A DNA stretch of 64,000 nucleotides from Coix lacryma-jobi var. lacryma-jobi (Eukaryota; Streptophyta; Magnoliopsida; Poales; Poaceae). Location: contig VDCT01000326.1 in NCBI GenBank assembly GCA_009763385.1, positions 744,001-808,000 of the forward strand, given 5' to 3'. Of the stretch, positions 11,706 to 24,030 are shown piece after piece. Position 1 is the stretch's first letter, and every line of letters starts with the position of its first letter. The translations under genes and the position numbers were made by a program. The notes below the pieces were generated by a model. It was not told the origin of the DNA. It did not search any database and was given only the letters and a program-made list of their open reading frames with translations.

Positions 11706-14167
11706 TCAGGCATTATGACACTTGCTGCAATGCCCTAGAACATTAAATTTCACCGAGGGGGGAACTTTCCCCTCAATCCATGCTCTGATAACCAAGAGGG
11801 CATTCTGCGAATCCCTGATCATATCCTTGGTCAATGGGTGACATTTGCTAATTTCGTGATCAGAACACCTAGGGAAACAACCCCAAGTGGTGTCCAATGT
11901 AAGGCGGTCAAGTGATTTAGCATTCTCAAGAATATAGCATGTTAGCTCCACCAAGCTCTTTGCAGAGCAGAAACCAATAAACTTCACACTCTTAAGGTTG
12001 CCATGGCGGGTTCCCATGATCTGATTTTGAAGTGAAGACTCTCCATCAAACGGCTCATGCTCCATCCGTAGTTGTGTTACCTGAAGATGAAAAGCCAAAG
12101 ATGTGGAAATTAGTAGTATGGATCATAGTTACTACTCCATTCCAAATTATAAGATGCTTTGGCTTTTCTAGATACATAGGTTTTGATATATTTATGTGTA
12201 CACTATGTCTAGACATATAGTATAAACGATATATCAAGAAAAACTGAAAACATCTTATAATTTAGAACAGAGGGAGTAATATATATCATTGCAGTATGGA
12301 CAATGGCTTACACCCAATAGCAGAGTCTCCAAGGAAGGAGCAGCATCAAGAAAGAAATCGCAGAGAAACAATCATAATCTGGGGAAAATGCGTCTCCAGT
12401 AAGAGTAATACTCAAATGCTTGAGGTGGACGAATGTTTTTGACACCATTGGCGTATTAGACACCTGCAGAAGGATGTCTCAGATTCCAAGATAAAACCAC
12501 CATTCTAAGCACATAGATAGTCAATCACCTTAGCACTCAATACAAACCTCATAGTATGAATGTAAGGAAAGAGCTTCAAGATTTGGTACAATGAATGGAA
12601 GCTTGGAAAGAGCAAAGGAGACGGTGCAGTCCCGGCCCAGCGTGATGTCTTTCAGTTGCAATGATGATTCTCCAAGTGAGAATTCTCCTGTGAGTCCTGA
12701 AAAGTGAAAACTAGATATATTTGGAGCTTTGCTCTCTATCATTTTCAGCCTCTCACATGAAGACACACTGAGATATCTGAGACGCTGTAGCAGGCAAGGT
12801 ATCTTCAGACGAACTATCTTATAGCATTCTGATAATTCCAATCGCTCTAAAGCGGTTGAATTAGAGGAGGCACCCTAACTCATTCCCTGTAATACGCACG
12901 TTACGCAGATAGAGACTAGTCAGGTTTTCAAACAATATAGCCCGACTATGTTACTGAAGGTGCACCAAGAAAGCTTTAGATGCTGAATAGAGTTTCCTCT
13001 CCCATTAGATAAAAGGGAGCACCGGAAGCTGTACTTCTCCTTATTTGGAAACAGATGTACATTGAGTTCTTCAAGCTTCGGTGTAATAGCAATCTCAAGC
13101 CAATTATTGAGATAAGAATAGGTGTCGGCATTATAGCCACAGAAATCTATCTTGAGAGCCTTCAAGCCAATGCCTGAACGGTTTTTCAGAATCTGGTCAA
13201 CTTTGCTGTTGAAATCCCTTGCAATTTCATCTTTTCCATCATGTAAATTCTTATTCAAGCCTAGTGTTTCCCTGCTGATGGTAATGTCAGGGCGACACCT
13301 CCACCAACCTAGAAAGGCATGGGACACACAGGCAGCACGGGCAGCATCTTGAAGTGGCATCATGAAATGTATATGACGCCATATGTCCTGGGTACACGTG
13401 TGGAAAAGTTAAGGTTTGACCGTTTGAACTGTACATAGCAAGAAGGCAAAAAGGAAAAGGAGTAACATGCAACCATGGGTGCACAGTGCCATATTGCACA
13501 ATAGTCGATGCATTACAGAGATCAATAGTGCACTAATACTACATTCACTGTGATAAGTAGGTTGATCATTGCATAAAGATCACTATATCATTTTCGCTAA
13601 CAGCCTATTAATACCTTTACAAAGAGAAAATATGTCACCATTGGGCCATTAGCAGCTAGTAAAGGGTAACAATTATAAAGTATTAGTGTATTCCTGAAGC
13701 ATGAGCAGTTAACTGTCATGTGGAGTATCAAGTATATGAAAAGTGCAAGAGGGAGCTCCAGGGTTGGACAGCCTGCGCAGAGAATCTCCATCAGGTCTAA
13801 GCTATTGTTTCAGTAGTTGGTATGCTGTTTAGATTATTAGGCTCCAGTTTGGCTAGCTATTTGGTCTAGCAGATTGGTTTAGCTTAGAGAGGAACTTAGG
13901 AAGATAGGAACTTATTAGCAGATAGAAAAGAAATGTGGTATCTCTTCACCACTTCAAACATTTGAGATCATGGTTTTGATGGTTCTACAACCTTTAGTGT
14001 ATAGAATCATTTCACATTGCCAATTTGTGGGACTTTAATCATCTGCATCTTATGTACCTCTGGTAGGTCTGGCCCAGCAAATCTCCTCCTTTTATGACCT
14101 CGATGAGGACTACCATCTTGTTGGCAGCTGGAATCCTTTCCATTAGCTAGCAAAGCAATTTTCGCAT
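11706..14167 (-). CDS. F-box/FBD/LRR protein gene, spliced, with indels
   Basis: Minus-strand coding exons are 14167-14058, 13387-12548, 12463-12312 and 12080-11706 (stop TGA), with GT/AG at every junction. The F-box is split by the first intron: FAGPDLPE ends exon one and DIWRHIHFMMPLQDAAR begins exon two. Then follow LRR-like segments (LKALKIDFCGY, LEELNVHLF, IQHLKLSWCTF, LRYLSVSSCERLK) and a C-terminal FBD-like part. The family serves as substrate adaptor of SCF ubiquitin ligases. Exon 13387-12548 carries two compensating indels (near 12925 and 12868). Exon 12463-12312 is 152 bases where 153 would keep frame. The start is unresolved: an in-frame ATG at 14183 is possible, or an upstream exon. 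The indels could be assembly errors, so I do not call it a pseudogene. Confidence 0.75.
12135..12276. mobile_element. Stowaway MITE in an intron of the F-box/LRR gene
   Basis: 142 bases with terminal inverted repeats ctccattccaaattataaga and its complement (tcttataatttagaacagag ggag), flanked by TA at 12133-12134 and 12277-12278. It lies within the last intron (12311-12081) of the F-box/LRR gene. Confidence 0.9.
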
Positions 14168-14183
14168 CTGTAACGCAACACAT

Positions 14184-16660
14184 TCCAGTTATGACAGTTG
14201 ACAAGTAAATAGTAAAGACGCTGATACAAAATAACTGCAAGATCAAGCACATGGATTCCTCATAAAGATGTAATTTGTTTGTTAGCAAAACGTTACACAA
14301 TAAAACTGACAAGTTTATACCACATGACTTGTGTCTGTATAAGAAAAGAACTTCAATTGACCTATGTACTTATGCAAGATATCCCCCACACCAAGTCCAT
14401 TTAATCCAACAGAGAATTTTAGTGGGCCCAACCGTGACATAGATTCGCCCACCCACACTTTTTGCTCATCCCTCATAGTCTAATAATACTCTAATCTAAT
14501 CTTATTCTGCCACACTAAGGCATTGGCATCCAATGTTGTTCTTTTGTGCTAGCATACAATGGCTAATGTCATGTCATCTTCAGTCATGTAGTACCACTAC
14601 TTCTCCATAAGATATTACTACTATAGAAAATCGAATAAACCAAATTTCTCAATCTTGGAATTTCTGTAACACGAATCTGCGGGGTGAACTGTAGGCAGGC
14701 ACATTATCCACGTCACGCATTGACCCACAAGCCATAGGATCAAGCCAACTCATCACTTCTGGCATGCGGGCAAGCTGCCACGACCACAGGTGACTGGTGA
14801 CTGGCAGCGGCACTTGGGCATAGCATGCTGCAGCCTCTGACGTCCCATGACACCATGCAGAGCATCGTCTGCTGGGCGCTGGCCACTGAAGAGATCGGTT
14901 CCAGCCCCAAAATCGACGCCTACCCTCCCATGCCATCATCCTGGCTTAGAAGGAACACTAGCTATATGCTTAACGTAGGCTGACCCAATCAGCATGGTAG
15001 AGAAGCCCTGTCCCTAACCTCAGTCACTCCTACCCGTCATCGTCGGAGAGATGGACCATCCCGAGCCAAGCCACGCTCCCCCATGCCAGAAAGCAAGTCT
15101 CCACCCCCGACATTGGTCACAAGCGAACCACGCCTCCACATGGAGGTACCTCTACCCACCTGTCTGCTCTCGTAGCAGGCAGCTGCACGCCTACTGGAGG
15201 CTAGGGATGGCACCAGCCATGGCCAGGCCTGCACTCCAGTCGCGATTGCACAGAACAGGCAGCCAATTTAATATCTATTTAATATGATAAATTGAAGGCA
15301 TGGACAATTTAATATCTATTTATTCTTCACACTATATACACTTACAAACTATGCCTCATAGCTTATTCAAAAGCCTGTCGACAAACAGAGTAATATCTAT
15401 GACAGAATCCAGACCTCCTGAGGTAACAACATTTGATTTGATTGGCAGAAAATAGAAATACAAAATTGTTCTCAAGACCTCAGCAAAGAAAAGTTTAACC
15501 ATACCTCAATATTACCATTGTCTTACAAACAAGATTATCCTCTTTATTTATCAATATTAATGTGTCTTTTAAAGAAGATACAGTAAAGGCAGAGAAGAAA
15601 CAAAGAATAAGAGCAACAGAACAAATCTAAAAGTTTTTTTCTGAGCCACCAATGTTCTTTAGCTTATATTTGTGGTGCTAACCCAGTTACACACTTGCTC
15701 ATACTTGCAGCCGATAAACAGACAGAATCTACAAGTCAAACACTGCTCATACACCCATGGTACTAGTACCATCTCAGATTTAAGTCATGTATTTAAACTG
15801 AAAGTCCCCTACAATGTAGTTTGGTTCCTCTTATAGTCTTATTTCAAATTTCACCATAGCTTGATTAAGACTAAAGCTTATCTACGGTCAGTTTGCATGA
15901 TGTAATGCAGTCTGACATTATGGGAAAAAAAATCAAAAGGGGATTGTTATTTTCTTTATTTCCTCATCTCTCAACTATTGAATTCAGGTAAGCACTACAG
16001 AAGAGAACACAAACTATTATCAGCTCATGGCCCTTTCTGCAGTGGATTGATGGCTCCAATTCAGTCTCTAGCTAGATTTGGAAAATACAATCTGTAAAAA
16101 CGTGTTGGCCGGTTACACCGGAGGGTGGTGCCTCTGGTTTTGTAGTGTCCTCCGAGCCTTTTTTACCAGATCTCAGTACGGTATTGAGACTAGTCCTACT
16201 CCAACAGTAAAATTTTGTAGTCAAACAATCATTAGAGATAGGTGGCTTAGATGGATACGAAGGAAAGGAGCAATCTTTGAATCCAGCAAACAGCGATTTG
16301 TTGCAAAAATGTACTCTGGCTAGCTGTAGCTGGCTTGGATAAAATCAGATCAATCGATTAGCTCTCACATGAAAAAAAAAGAGAGAGAGAGAGATTTCCT
16401 TTCTATCCACCAAAAAAAATGAGAATTTTACTACCAAATAGACATTAGCAGGCTCACTTGGGACAGTCTAGAGTCTAGACGAAGCAGTCAATAAGCTCTC
16501 CCCACCAAATTAACGTGGGAGAGAAAAGAAACAGTTTTCCCCCCTTTTGTGGCGACAGGAGCAGCAATATTCAGAAGAAGGGGGAAAAAGGCTTTACATG
16601 CCAGGAAATCCACATAGCAGGACAGAAGTGCTGAATAACGGAGAGGCGGAGAGGCTCACC
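14184..16660 (-). other. Probable long first intron of the F-box/LRR gene; no coding seen
   Basis: About 2.5 kb between the F-box exon and a GC-rich candidate leader exon. It contains a GC-richer patch (14690-15250) with unconvincing ORFs, and a (GA)n run at 16380-16393. The acceptor at 14168 (GTTACAG on the minus strand) and the donor at 16659 (GAG/GTGAGC) fit one intron, though intermediate exons cannot be excluded. Confidence 0.4.
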
Positions 16661-16960
16661 TCGGCTCTTGCCGCGCTGCCGCCGCCGCAGGCGTCGCTCC
16701 CGCTCCCTCTAAATGGACATGAGACGATTCAGCGCCAGCAGACCGATGATGCAGGGATGGCTGTGGTGGGGGAGACGCGACTCAGGTCAGGTCCCAGTAA
16801 GGCGCAGAGAAGAAGAGAAGAAGAAGAGATCCCAATTGCCTCAAATCCAAATAAAGTAGGCGCGAGGAGGGGAAAACTCCCGCGCTCCCGCGCAGCGCTC
16901 TGTATTCCGAATCCAACGCGCGCAACGAGCAAGGAATTCGCCGCCGCCACGCGGGCCTAC
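16661..16960 (-). other. Candidate 5' non-coding exon of the F-box/LRR gene
   Basis: GC-rich minus-strand stretch ending in a good donor GCCGAG/GTGAGC at 16660. The only ATG in it (16720) meets a stop after three codons, so if transcribed it is leader sequence. The exon start is not determined. Confidence 0.4.
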
Positions 16961-17089
16961 CTACCGACTGCCAATGGAAACCAGACTTTTTTTTAATCCT
17001 AAACCGGACTCTCTTGAGAGAGGGAAAGGGAAGTGAGACGAGACCAGACAAAAACCCGGCAACACTGCTGGGCTTTGTGTTTGGCTAAG

Positions 17090-17285
17090 GCTTTGTTTGG
17101 TTTCTCAAATCTTTTTAAGTTCCTATCACATCGAATGTTATTAAAAAAAAACTAATTTATCAGTCAGAGGAGAGATGAATCTATTAAACCTAATTAGTCT
17201 ATAATTTAATAATGTAGTGCTACAGTAAATATTTGCTAATGATAAATTAATTAATGTGGTGCTACAATAAATGCACTTATCCTTA
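17090..17285. mobile_element. MITE fragment (ggctttgtttgg family)
   Basis: Begins aaggctttgtttggtttctc and contains the cctaattagtctataatttaat and gtgctacagtaaatatttg blocks seen also at 23760-24030. A second gtgctacaataaa follows at 17259. The right terminus is unclear. Confidence 0.55.
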
Positions 17286-19390
17286 TTAAAACAATCGATC
17301 TAGACTCGTATCGGCTAATCTGTCGATCTTGATTGCTACGTGTTGTGCGTTCGAGATACCTACCTAGTTATAGATTGATTCAAAGGTAAGTAGATTTGAT
17401 TTAATATACTTTGTTATGACTGTATTTTTGAACTCCACTGACAGGTATATCGAATCAAACTTGCCTAGTTTTGGATCAAACTATAGCTTAGTAGATAGAT
17501 CTTGTCCGTAACTCATGGACCCTGTATCGGCTAAATAGTCGATCCAGTCACGCTTTCACCCATAACATGTATGCATGCATCAGTTTAAGACTAGTAGATC
17601 TATTGATTATGTTGGACATGATTTAACCTGGTTATTATTATGGCTGTATAAAAACACCCCACTGTTAGTAACTAAGCTATTTTGTCGATCTGGTTGTTAT
17701 TATGACTATACGAAAACACCCCACTGTTAGTGACTAGAATTGCCAGCATAATTAGTCGATCCATTGGTTTGCATTGATTATTGCTATGCATGTAGGATCT
17801 TATACTTGTATCAGCTAAGTTAGATCGGTTAATTGTTTCTCTGTTTTATTTGCGTATCTTGAATAGTCGTTCTATAGTTTCAAAGACTATATGCTTTATA
17901 CTATTAGGAGTTGACTCTCTAGTCAATTTCCCCTGATAAATGACTATTTTAGAGTCGTACATTCTGGAACTATCTGGCACCAAACCGGTAGGTTCCATAA
18001 TTTGATGGTTTTTCTCCTTCCTTGACAATTGCAGATCAAATTGACTGGCACGTCTCAGGTTCGAATCACCAAGTTCGGTGTTGCCTTTGGAGGTTCAGGA
18101 GATCAAGAACTCTCGCTTCCGTACGGTCTCTGAGGGCCTTGTAGTGTGCTTGTCACTGAGAATACAAATTTTAGCGTCAACACATATTTTGGCACGCCCG
18201 GTGGGACATCAATCGTCTAATCACGAACAATGTCAACGTGTTGAACGTGACTCTGGAAGATCTCCCTGAAGAGTTGAAGCGACTGGTGGAAATAGCTATT
18301 GCACAATATCAGTAAAAATGTCTTTTGTCTTTCAGCAAGACTAGAGATAAGAGGTGGTGATCAGAAAACCTTCCTTTCAAGAGTAATCCTGGATGGTGAA
18401 GTTGACCTGAGTATCAATATACAACATAGTGCTATGTATGAGACTATCAGTAAAGCTATGTCTGCTACTCTTGTGAATCACAATGAAACATTCATAAATA
18501 GTATTTTTAATTCTATCAAAGAAGCTTTCAACTTGAGTTCTGAAAGAAGAGGTCCAGTTTATTCAACTAGAGGCAATCGAGGAATAATGAGTCCTTCAGG
18601 AGAGCAGAGTTCTAGAGTCCAACAAACAACTAATATTCCTGTTAATAATGGGGGCGTCACACAACAGCCAATGCAACAGCCGATGATAAGTAATAATGTA
18701 AATTCATCGACTATAAAATATGCTTCTTATGGAAGAAGAATCACCAGGGATTTTAATGCTCCACCATATCAGGGAAGGATAGCACCTGGAGATATTTCCC
18801 CTGGATATTATTATGTTTCTGAGTATTACACTTTAGATGCTCATGAAAATTCAGGATATCATAACAACGCTCTTGGAGGTCAATTTTTGGTCAGCAAGGA
18901 CCAATGAATCAAGTTGCTCAGCAAGGAGGACCTCTTCATGTGGATCAAAATGAGTCAAGTAATTTATATGGTTCAACGCCAATTTGGTTTGAAGCCCAAA
19001 AATACATTCATCACTTATAGAAAGCCATATCCGGAGTGGTATGATCAAGTTCTCTTGCCACCTAGATATAGAATTCCTGATTTCACCAAGTTTACTGGAA
19101 CGGGCTCAGTATCAACCATGGAGCATATAAGTCAATATCTAGTTCAACTTAGAGAAATATGTGATGAACCAGCACTCAAGAGTATGATTATTTCCCTTGT
19201 CTTTATCCGGCCCAACGTTCTTGCCACCTAACTCTATTGAGGGATGGGCAGATTTGGAGACTAAGTTTCATATGTACTTTGATTCTGGGGTTATGGACAA
19301 ATGGATCACAGACTTAGTCGATGTGAGACAAGAGAATAATGAATCTGGAAGTCATTATATTCAAAGGTTCAGAGAAGTCAGGATTACACC
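17286..19390 (+). mobile_element. Ty3/gypsy remnant: partial LTR, PBS region and gag
   Basis: The LTR-like part (about 17286-18175) has two near-identical segments, 17629-17673 and 17694-17740, each with aacaccccactgttagt. It is followed by a PBS-like ttttggcacgcccggtggga near 18186-18205, a leader seen in Tat/Retrand-type gypsy elements of grasses, and then by gag. Downstream the element is cut by unrelated GC-rich sequence near 19391. Confidence 0.65.
18299..19383 (+). pseudogene. Gypsy gag pseudogene
   Basis: The gag reading spans three frames. It has a Gln/Asn-rich N-terminal part (18299-18907), then PEWYDQVLLPPRYRIPDFTK near 19033-19092 and STMEHISQYLVQLREICDEP. After a frameshift near 19200 comes NSIEGWADLETKFHMYF, then FREVR. 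This is the retrotransposon gag domain of plant gypsy elements. It ends before any zinc knuckle or protease. There is a TAG near 19018 and at least two shifts, so it is not functional. Confidence 0.8.
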
Positions 19391-20460
19391 CGAATTACAC
19401 CTCGTGTATCCGCATGTGTCATGGCACTTTGCACAAAATCCAATGAAAAGCTTTAGCTTCTCACCCATACCATTCAGCTTCTTTTTCAGGGGAGAACGAC
19501 GGGAAGACAGGGATGGAGGTCGGCATCACGGAGGGACTGAAGGGCAGGGCCGGCTTAGGGTTTGGCGCCGAGCTGCTTCTGCTCGCTGGCAGCCTGCTTT
19601 GGTCGCCTCTGCCGCTATTGCTGCTGCTCTGGCTCGCAGCCATGAGAGGGTGCGCTGCCAGAGAGTCGCGGCCACGGGGAACCGCGTGGCTTCGGCCACC
19701 GAACCCGGCGCAGAAAAGGAGGCCGAGAGGAGGGGCAACCAAGGAGGAGGCTTGCCGGAGCGCTGGTGCTGCTCGCTGCGAACAACCATGGGAGCAGGGG
19801 AAGGAAGAGTCGTTGTTGCTCTCGCAGGACCATGGAGGGAAGTTGTTGCCTGCACTTCTGCTGCTGCCTTTGGCTACTACTTTGTAGTTTCTCTGGTCGA
19901 CATGGAAGGAAGGAAGAGTTGTTGCACTGGTTTTCTCTGGAGAGGAGGAGGGAGGCCATGAAAGAATGTGTTGCTGGTTTCCTTCTGCTGCACGTATAGG
20001 AGGAGATAGGGAGGGAGCGAGGGACCTCGTTGCTCGCCACCAGCCATTGAGGGCTTTCCTTCTTTTGCACGAGAGAGAGAGAGAGAGAGCGAGAGATGAG
20101 AGAGGGAGGAGACTGCAGAGAGGCTCAGTCTTTTTGCGTGGGCGAGGGGAGAGGGGCGTCGACCTTTTGGGCGAATAGGAAGAAGGCGCAGCAGAGGGCA
20201 CCGCCCCTCTGCGCCAATCTGATGAGGGCGTGGGCAGGTGCGGCCTCGGCAAAAATCCCCGAGAAATTTTTCCCATAATTTCTTTTCCAATTTGGCAAGT
20301 TTCTGAAAACTTTCGGTCAAAATCAAAAATAGTGAGTACTGATCAAACGGGCTCCGATTCTGACGAAACTAATTTTGTTGTCGCCGTCTCGACGAGTACT
20401 CCGACTTTCGTTAAAGGCATTCAGTCAAATTCTCAATTGTTTGTCCGGTAACGATCGTCG
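19391..20460. other. GC-rich repeat-like sequence, probably another LTR fragment
   Basis: High GC with long overlapping low-complexity ORFs in several frames (Ser/Pro- or Gly/Arg-rich), which is the look of grass LTR leaders rather than of a gene. A (GA)n run lies at 20080-20092. The AT-richer end (20275-20460) resembles the inner part of gypsy LTRs. I found no clear termini. Confidence 0.45.
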
Positions 20461-21262
20461 ACGAAAGCTTTATGTTGTGCAAATGCAACTCTTTGTCCTT
20501 GTTTCCTCCTTACCAATATGACCTGTTCACCCCATTTCGAATAAAATCCTCATGCTATTATTATTCTATGGCCCCCATACCATCATTTATTGTTTCTCCT
20601 ACAGTATCATGGCTGGCGGCAAGACCCTTGCTCCTGAAAATATGCTGTGAACCTGGAAAATTGACCTTGCTGCTTTACAGGTATCAATGGTGCTCCGGAT
20701 CTTTTGATTGGATGGGCTCGCTGCCTCCTGCCATCCAGAGAAGACTAGAAGTATCCTCTGCTCCAGAAACGACCTGACAGTGTAGTCTCAAGCCGCGTGT
20801 ATATATTCTCTGTGTACGTCTTGCTGCTTCGATGTTGTCCAGCAGCGATGGCTGTCTGTCTCTTCTGTGTATGTTCACTCTGCATCGACTACGACTACGA
20901 CTACGAGAGGGTTGCTAGGTGAAAAGTTGCCCCATGCCGGTCACCACAGCCCCCGCACCGGTCGCTCCCCGCCCACACAACACAACCGCGACCCTGCGCC
21001 GGCCATCCCGGTCGTCGTCGCGCACACCGAACACCGCCCGCCCACCCATGCGTTTCGTCGCGGCCCCATGCCGGCCACCACAGGCAGCACCTCCGGCTGG
21101 CCGCCGCACCGCATGGACGCATGGTGCAAACGAGGAAGACAAAGACGAAATAAAGCACCTTGGGCTGAGATGGGCCGGGTGTCAGAGCGACACGGTGTGG
21201 AGTTTTGCCGCTGATGGTTTGGATGGGAAATGGACGCCGGTGATTAGAGACCCTGACGTCTG
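20461..21262. other. Intergenic, no supported gene
   Basis: Contains a GC-rich patch at 20920-21130 with competing ORFs on both strands, none with a recognisable domain or codon signal that stands out. Confidence 0.4.
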
Positions 21263-21470
21263 AGGCCGCCTTTAGTTCCGCAAAGTTTTTTTTTTTAGAA
21301 AATCCTGTAGTACTTATAACCAGTAGACTTAAAAGACTCATCTCGACATCTATATACTAAAAATATAATTAGTTATTTTTTTATCTATATTTAATGCTCC
21401 ATGCATGAGTCTAACAATTGATGTGACAGGAAATCTAGAAAAAAATTTAGAAAATTTTGGACACAGGCCC
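21263..21470 (-). mobile_element. MITE of the ggccttgtttagttcc family
   Basis: One end is gaggccgcctttagttccgc. The inner sequence (catgcatggagcattaaatat on the minus strand, then aaataactaattat and a degraded cgagatgag) and the far end aaaattttggacacaggccc are collinear with the family signature described at 8486-8990. Orientation is relative to that signature. Confidence 0.55.
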
Positions 21471-21697
21471 AAATGGATTTGAAGGCCACCGGACGATGCA
21501 GGGGTAATCCAGTGCAATGTCCTGTCGTCAGGCCTTGCCGCAAGGTACGGGACACGGGAGGGTGTTGACCAGCCCGCGTGGCCTGACGGGGCAGGCGGGA
21601 GAGGAGAGTAACTAACTGCCGAAAGCAAGGCGCAGACCCGACCCGATCGATCATCGATCTCATTCTCACCTGCACTGCTAGTCACTCTCGATCCTTC

Positions 21698-21705
21698 TAT
21701 TTATA
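21698..21705 (+). promoter_or_regulatory. Candidate TATA box of the phosphatase gene
   Basis: TATTTATA lies 116 bases before the ATG at 21821. The transcript start would fall near 21730, followed by a leader with gttagttagtta repeats (21751-21783). Confidence 0.45.
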
Positions 21706-21820
21706 CGTCCCGCTCGGTGACCCGATTGATCTCTCGTCTCTCCATCCAGTTAGTTAGTTAGTCAGGACTGTAGTTAGTTAGTTGAGGGAGAAGACGTACG
21801 GGGAAGCGGTGGTGAGCAAC

Positions 21821-23450
21821 ATGCTGGGGGCTCGCCGCCGCCGCCGCCGCCTGGACCTTCTGCTGCAGGTGGTCCTGGCGCTCTTCGCCGCCGTGCTCCT
21901 CGTCGCCGATGCCGGCGTGACGAGCTCGTACCGGCGGAAGCTGGAGGCGACGGTGGTGATGCCACTGGACGCCGACGTCTTCCGCGTCCCGCCGGGATAC
22001 AATGCCCCGCAGCAGGTCAGGGCGTCAGGCTCAGGCACCGATCGATCTCGGTCGTCGGCTGGGCTGGATCAGGTCAAAGATCCCATCTTTATCTAGTTTT
22101 GTTTGTTTCCTCTCGATCGTCAGGTGCACATCACGCTGGGCGACCAGGACGGCACGGCGATGATCGTGTCGTGGGTGACGGCCAGTGAGCTGGGCAGCAG
22201 CACCGTCATGTACAGCGAGGCCTCGCCGGACCCGGAGACGATGGAGCTCCGGGCGGAGGGCACCCACACGCGCTACGACTACTTCAACTACACCTCCGGC
22301 TTCATCCACCACTGCACCCTCAAAAACCTCAAGGTTAGTTAGTCAGTTGCCCATTCCATGCATCTGTTACGCGCGCAATTGCAGTCAGTCAGAATACACA
22401 ACTAACCAATGGCCGCCCGCCGCCCGCCGCCGCCGCGCCATACATGGACGACGACGACGATGATCCAGTATAGCACCAAGTACTACTACGCCATGGGGTT
22501 CGGCCACACGGTGCGGAGCTTCTCCTTCACCACGCCTCCCATGCCGGGCCCTGATGCCCCCTTCAAGTTCGGCCTCATTGGTAACAAACAACTGATGAAT
22601 TCAGCTAGTTCATGCCTGACAAATAACTGACCCATGAGTCCATGACTGACTGAATGAATAACAATGCACGCTACATACGCAAGGCGACCTGGGCCAGACG
22701 TTCGACTCCAACACGACGCTGTCGCACTACGAGGCCAACGGCGGGCGCCCTTCGCGCGTTCCATGTAGTGGTATCCGTTCAAGCCCTTCGCGCGCCGCGC
22801 CGCCGCCGGCGGCGGCGCCGTTCTGGTACTCGGTGCGGATCGCGTCCGCGCACGTCGTCGTGCTCGCCTCCTACTCCGCCTACGGCAAGTACACGGCGCA
22901 GTGGGCATGGCTGCTGCGCGCCGAGCTGCTGGCGCGCGTGGACCGCGCCGCCACGCCGTGGCTGGTGGTGCTCGTGCACGCGCCCTGGTACAGCAGCAAC
23001 GGGTACCACTACATGGAGGGCGAGACGATGCGGGTGCAGTTCGAGCGCTGGCTCGTCGCCGGCCACGTCCACGCGTACGAGCGCAGCCACCGCGTGTCCA
23101 ACGTCGCCTACGACGTCGTCAACGGCCGGTGCACGCCCGTCCGGACCAGAGACGCTCCCGTCTACGTCACGGTGGGCGACGGCGGGAACGTCGAGGGCAT
23201 CGCCGATAACTTCACGCAGCCGCAGCCGGGCTACTCGGCATTCCGGGAGGCCAGCTTCGGGCACGCCACCCTGGAGATCATGAACCGCACGCACGCCTAC
23301 TACGCCTGGCACCGCAACCAGGACGGTGCCGGTGCACGCCTGCCACTCGGCATTCCATGCATCGTCATCATCGGATCCAATTCGGGTCCACCGGAGGCGT
23401 TTTTAGACGTACGCAACGCGTGGTTCTCGGTTCACTTCGGCTGTTGTTGA
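21821..23450 (+). pseudogene. Purple acid phosphatase with catalytic core partly missing
   Basis: Exons 21821-22015, 22124-22333, 22469-22580 and 22684-23450, all with GT/AG and compatible phases. The product has a basic/hydrophobic N-terminal signal or anchor, then fibronectin-like PAP sequence (VHITLGDQDGTAMIVSWVT, YYYAMGFGHTVRSFSF). The metallophosphatase domain starts at GDLGQTFDSN. Later blocks are present: VLVHAPWYSS, GHVHAYERSHRV, VYVTVGDGGN. Family members need GDLSYAD and GNHE between EANGG and PFWYS; here only about 25 unrelated-looking residues remain, so several metal ligands are lost. A further short deletion precedes GHVHAYER, and the C-terminus departs from the family after HRNQDGA. 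The remnant tggtatccgttcaagccctt near 22770 is readable in another frame as family sequence. It is a deleted copy or a mis-assembly. Confidence 0.8.
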
Positions 23451-23759
23451 TGTAGCAAAACTTTCAAGTGTATAAAGAATTCCAAGATCCGGCGTAGCTG
23501 CTGGTTCATCTCTGTGTTGTCCGAACTCTTGTTTAGTGGAATTTTGATTAAAAAAAAAATATGATGTGGACCACGACCAGTTTAATGTATGTATGCGTCC
23601 ACCATTATTAAAGTAGGATGACGAAACCGCACTGTTTTTAACCTTGTTCGCGAAAGCAATTCACAACAAATTCAGGATTCAAAAGGCTGTAACTTTTTTT
23701 CTTGAGTGGACAAAAGGATCTAAGGGCAACACCAACGCGAGGAGTACTCGCCGCTATCC
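23451..23759. other. 3' flank of the phosphatase gene
   Basis: AT-rich flank with an A-run at 23550-23558; nothing else recognised. Confidence 0.4.
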
Positions 23760-24030
23760 CTAGAACAAAAGCTTTGCTCTAATTTAGTCTATTAAAAATA
23801 TATTAATTATAAAACTAATTTATCAGCTGGAGGCTAATTCACGAGACGAATATATTAAGTTTAATTAGACCATGATTTAATAATGTCGTGCTACAGTAAA
23901 TATTTGATAATGATATATTAATTTAACTTAATAGGTGTGTCTTGTTAATTACCATACAACAGTGTAATTAGTTTGATAATTAGTATGTTTTTAATAGATT
24001 AAATTAGTATCGCAACATCAATATGGCATG
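23760..24030. mobile_element. MITE fragment of the same family as 17090-17285
   Basis: Shares aaaactaatttatcag, ggctaattcacgagacgaat, taattagaccatgatttaat and gtgctacagtaaatatttga with the other copies. The right end is not defined. Confidence 0.55.

Noticed and set aside
14649..15287. ORFs in the GC-richer patch of the F-box/LRR intron
   Set aside because: Short, on both strands, with no domain or splice consistency.
19461..20326. 271-residue minus-strand ORF and its shadows
   Set aside because: Ser/Pro/Arg low complexity with competing ORFs in all frames; looks like LTR leader, not a gene.
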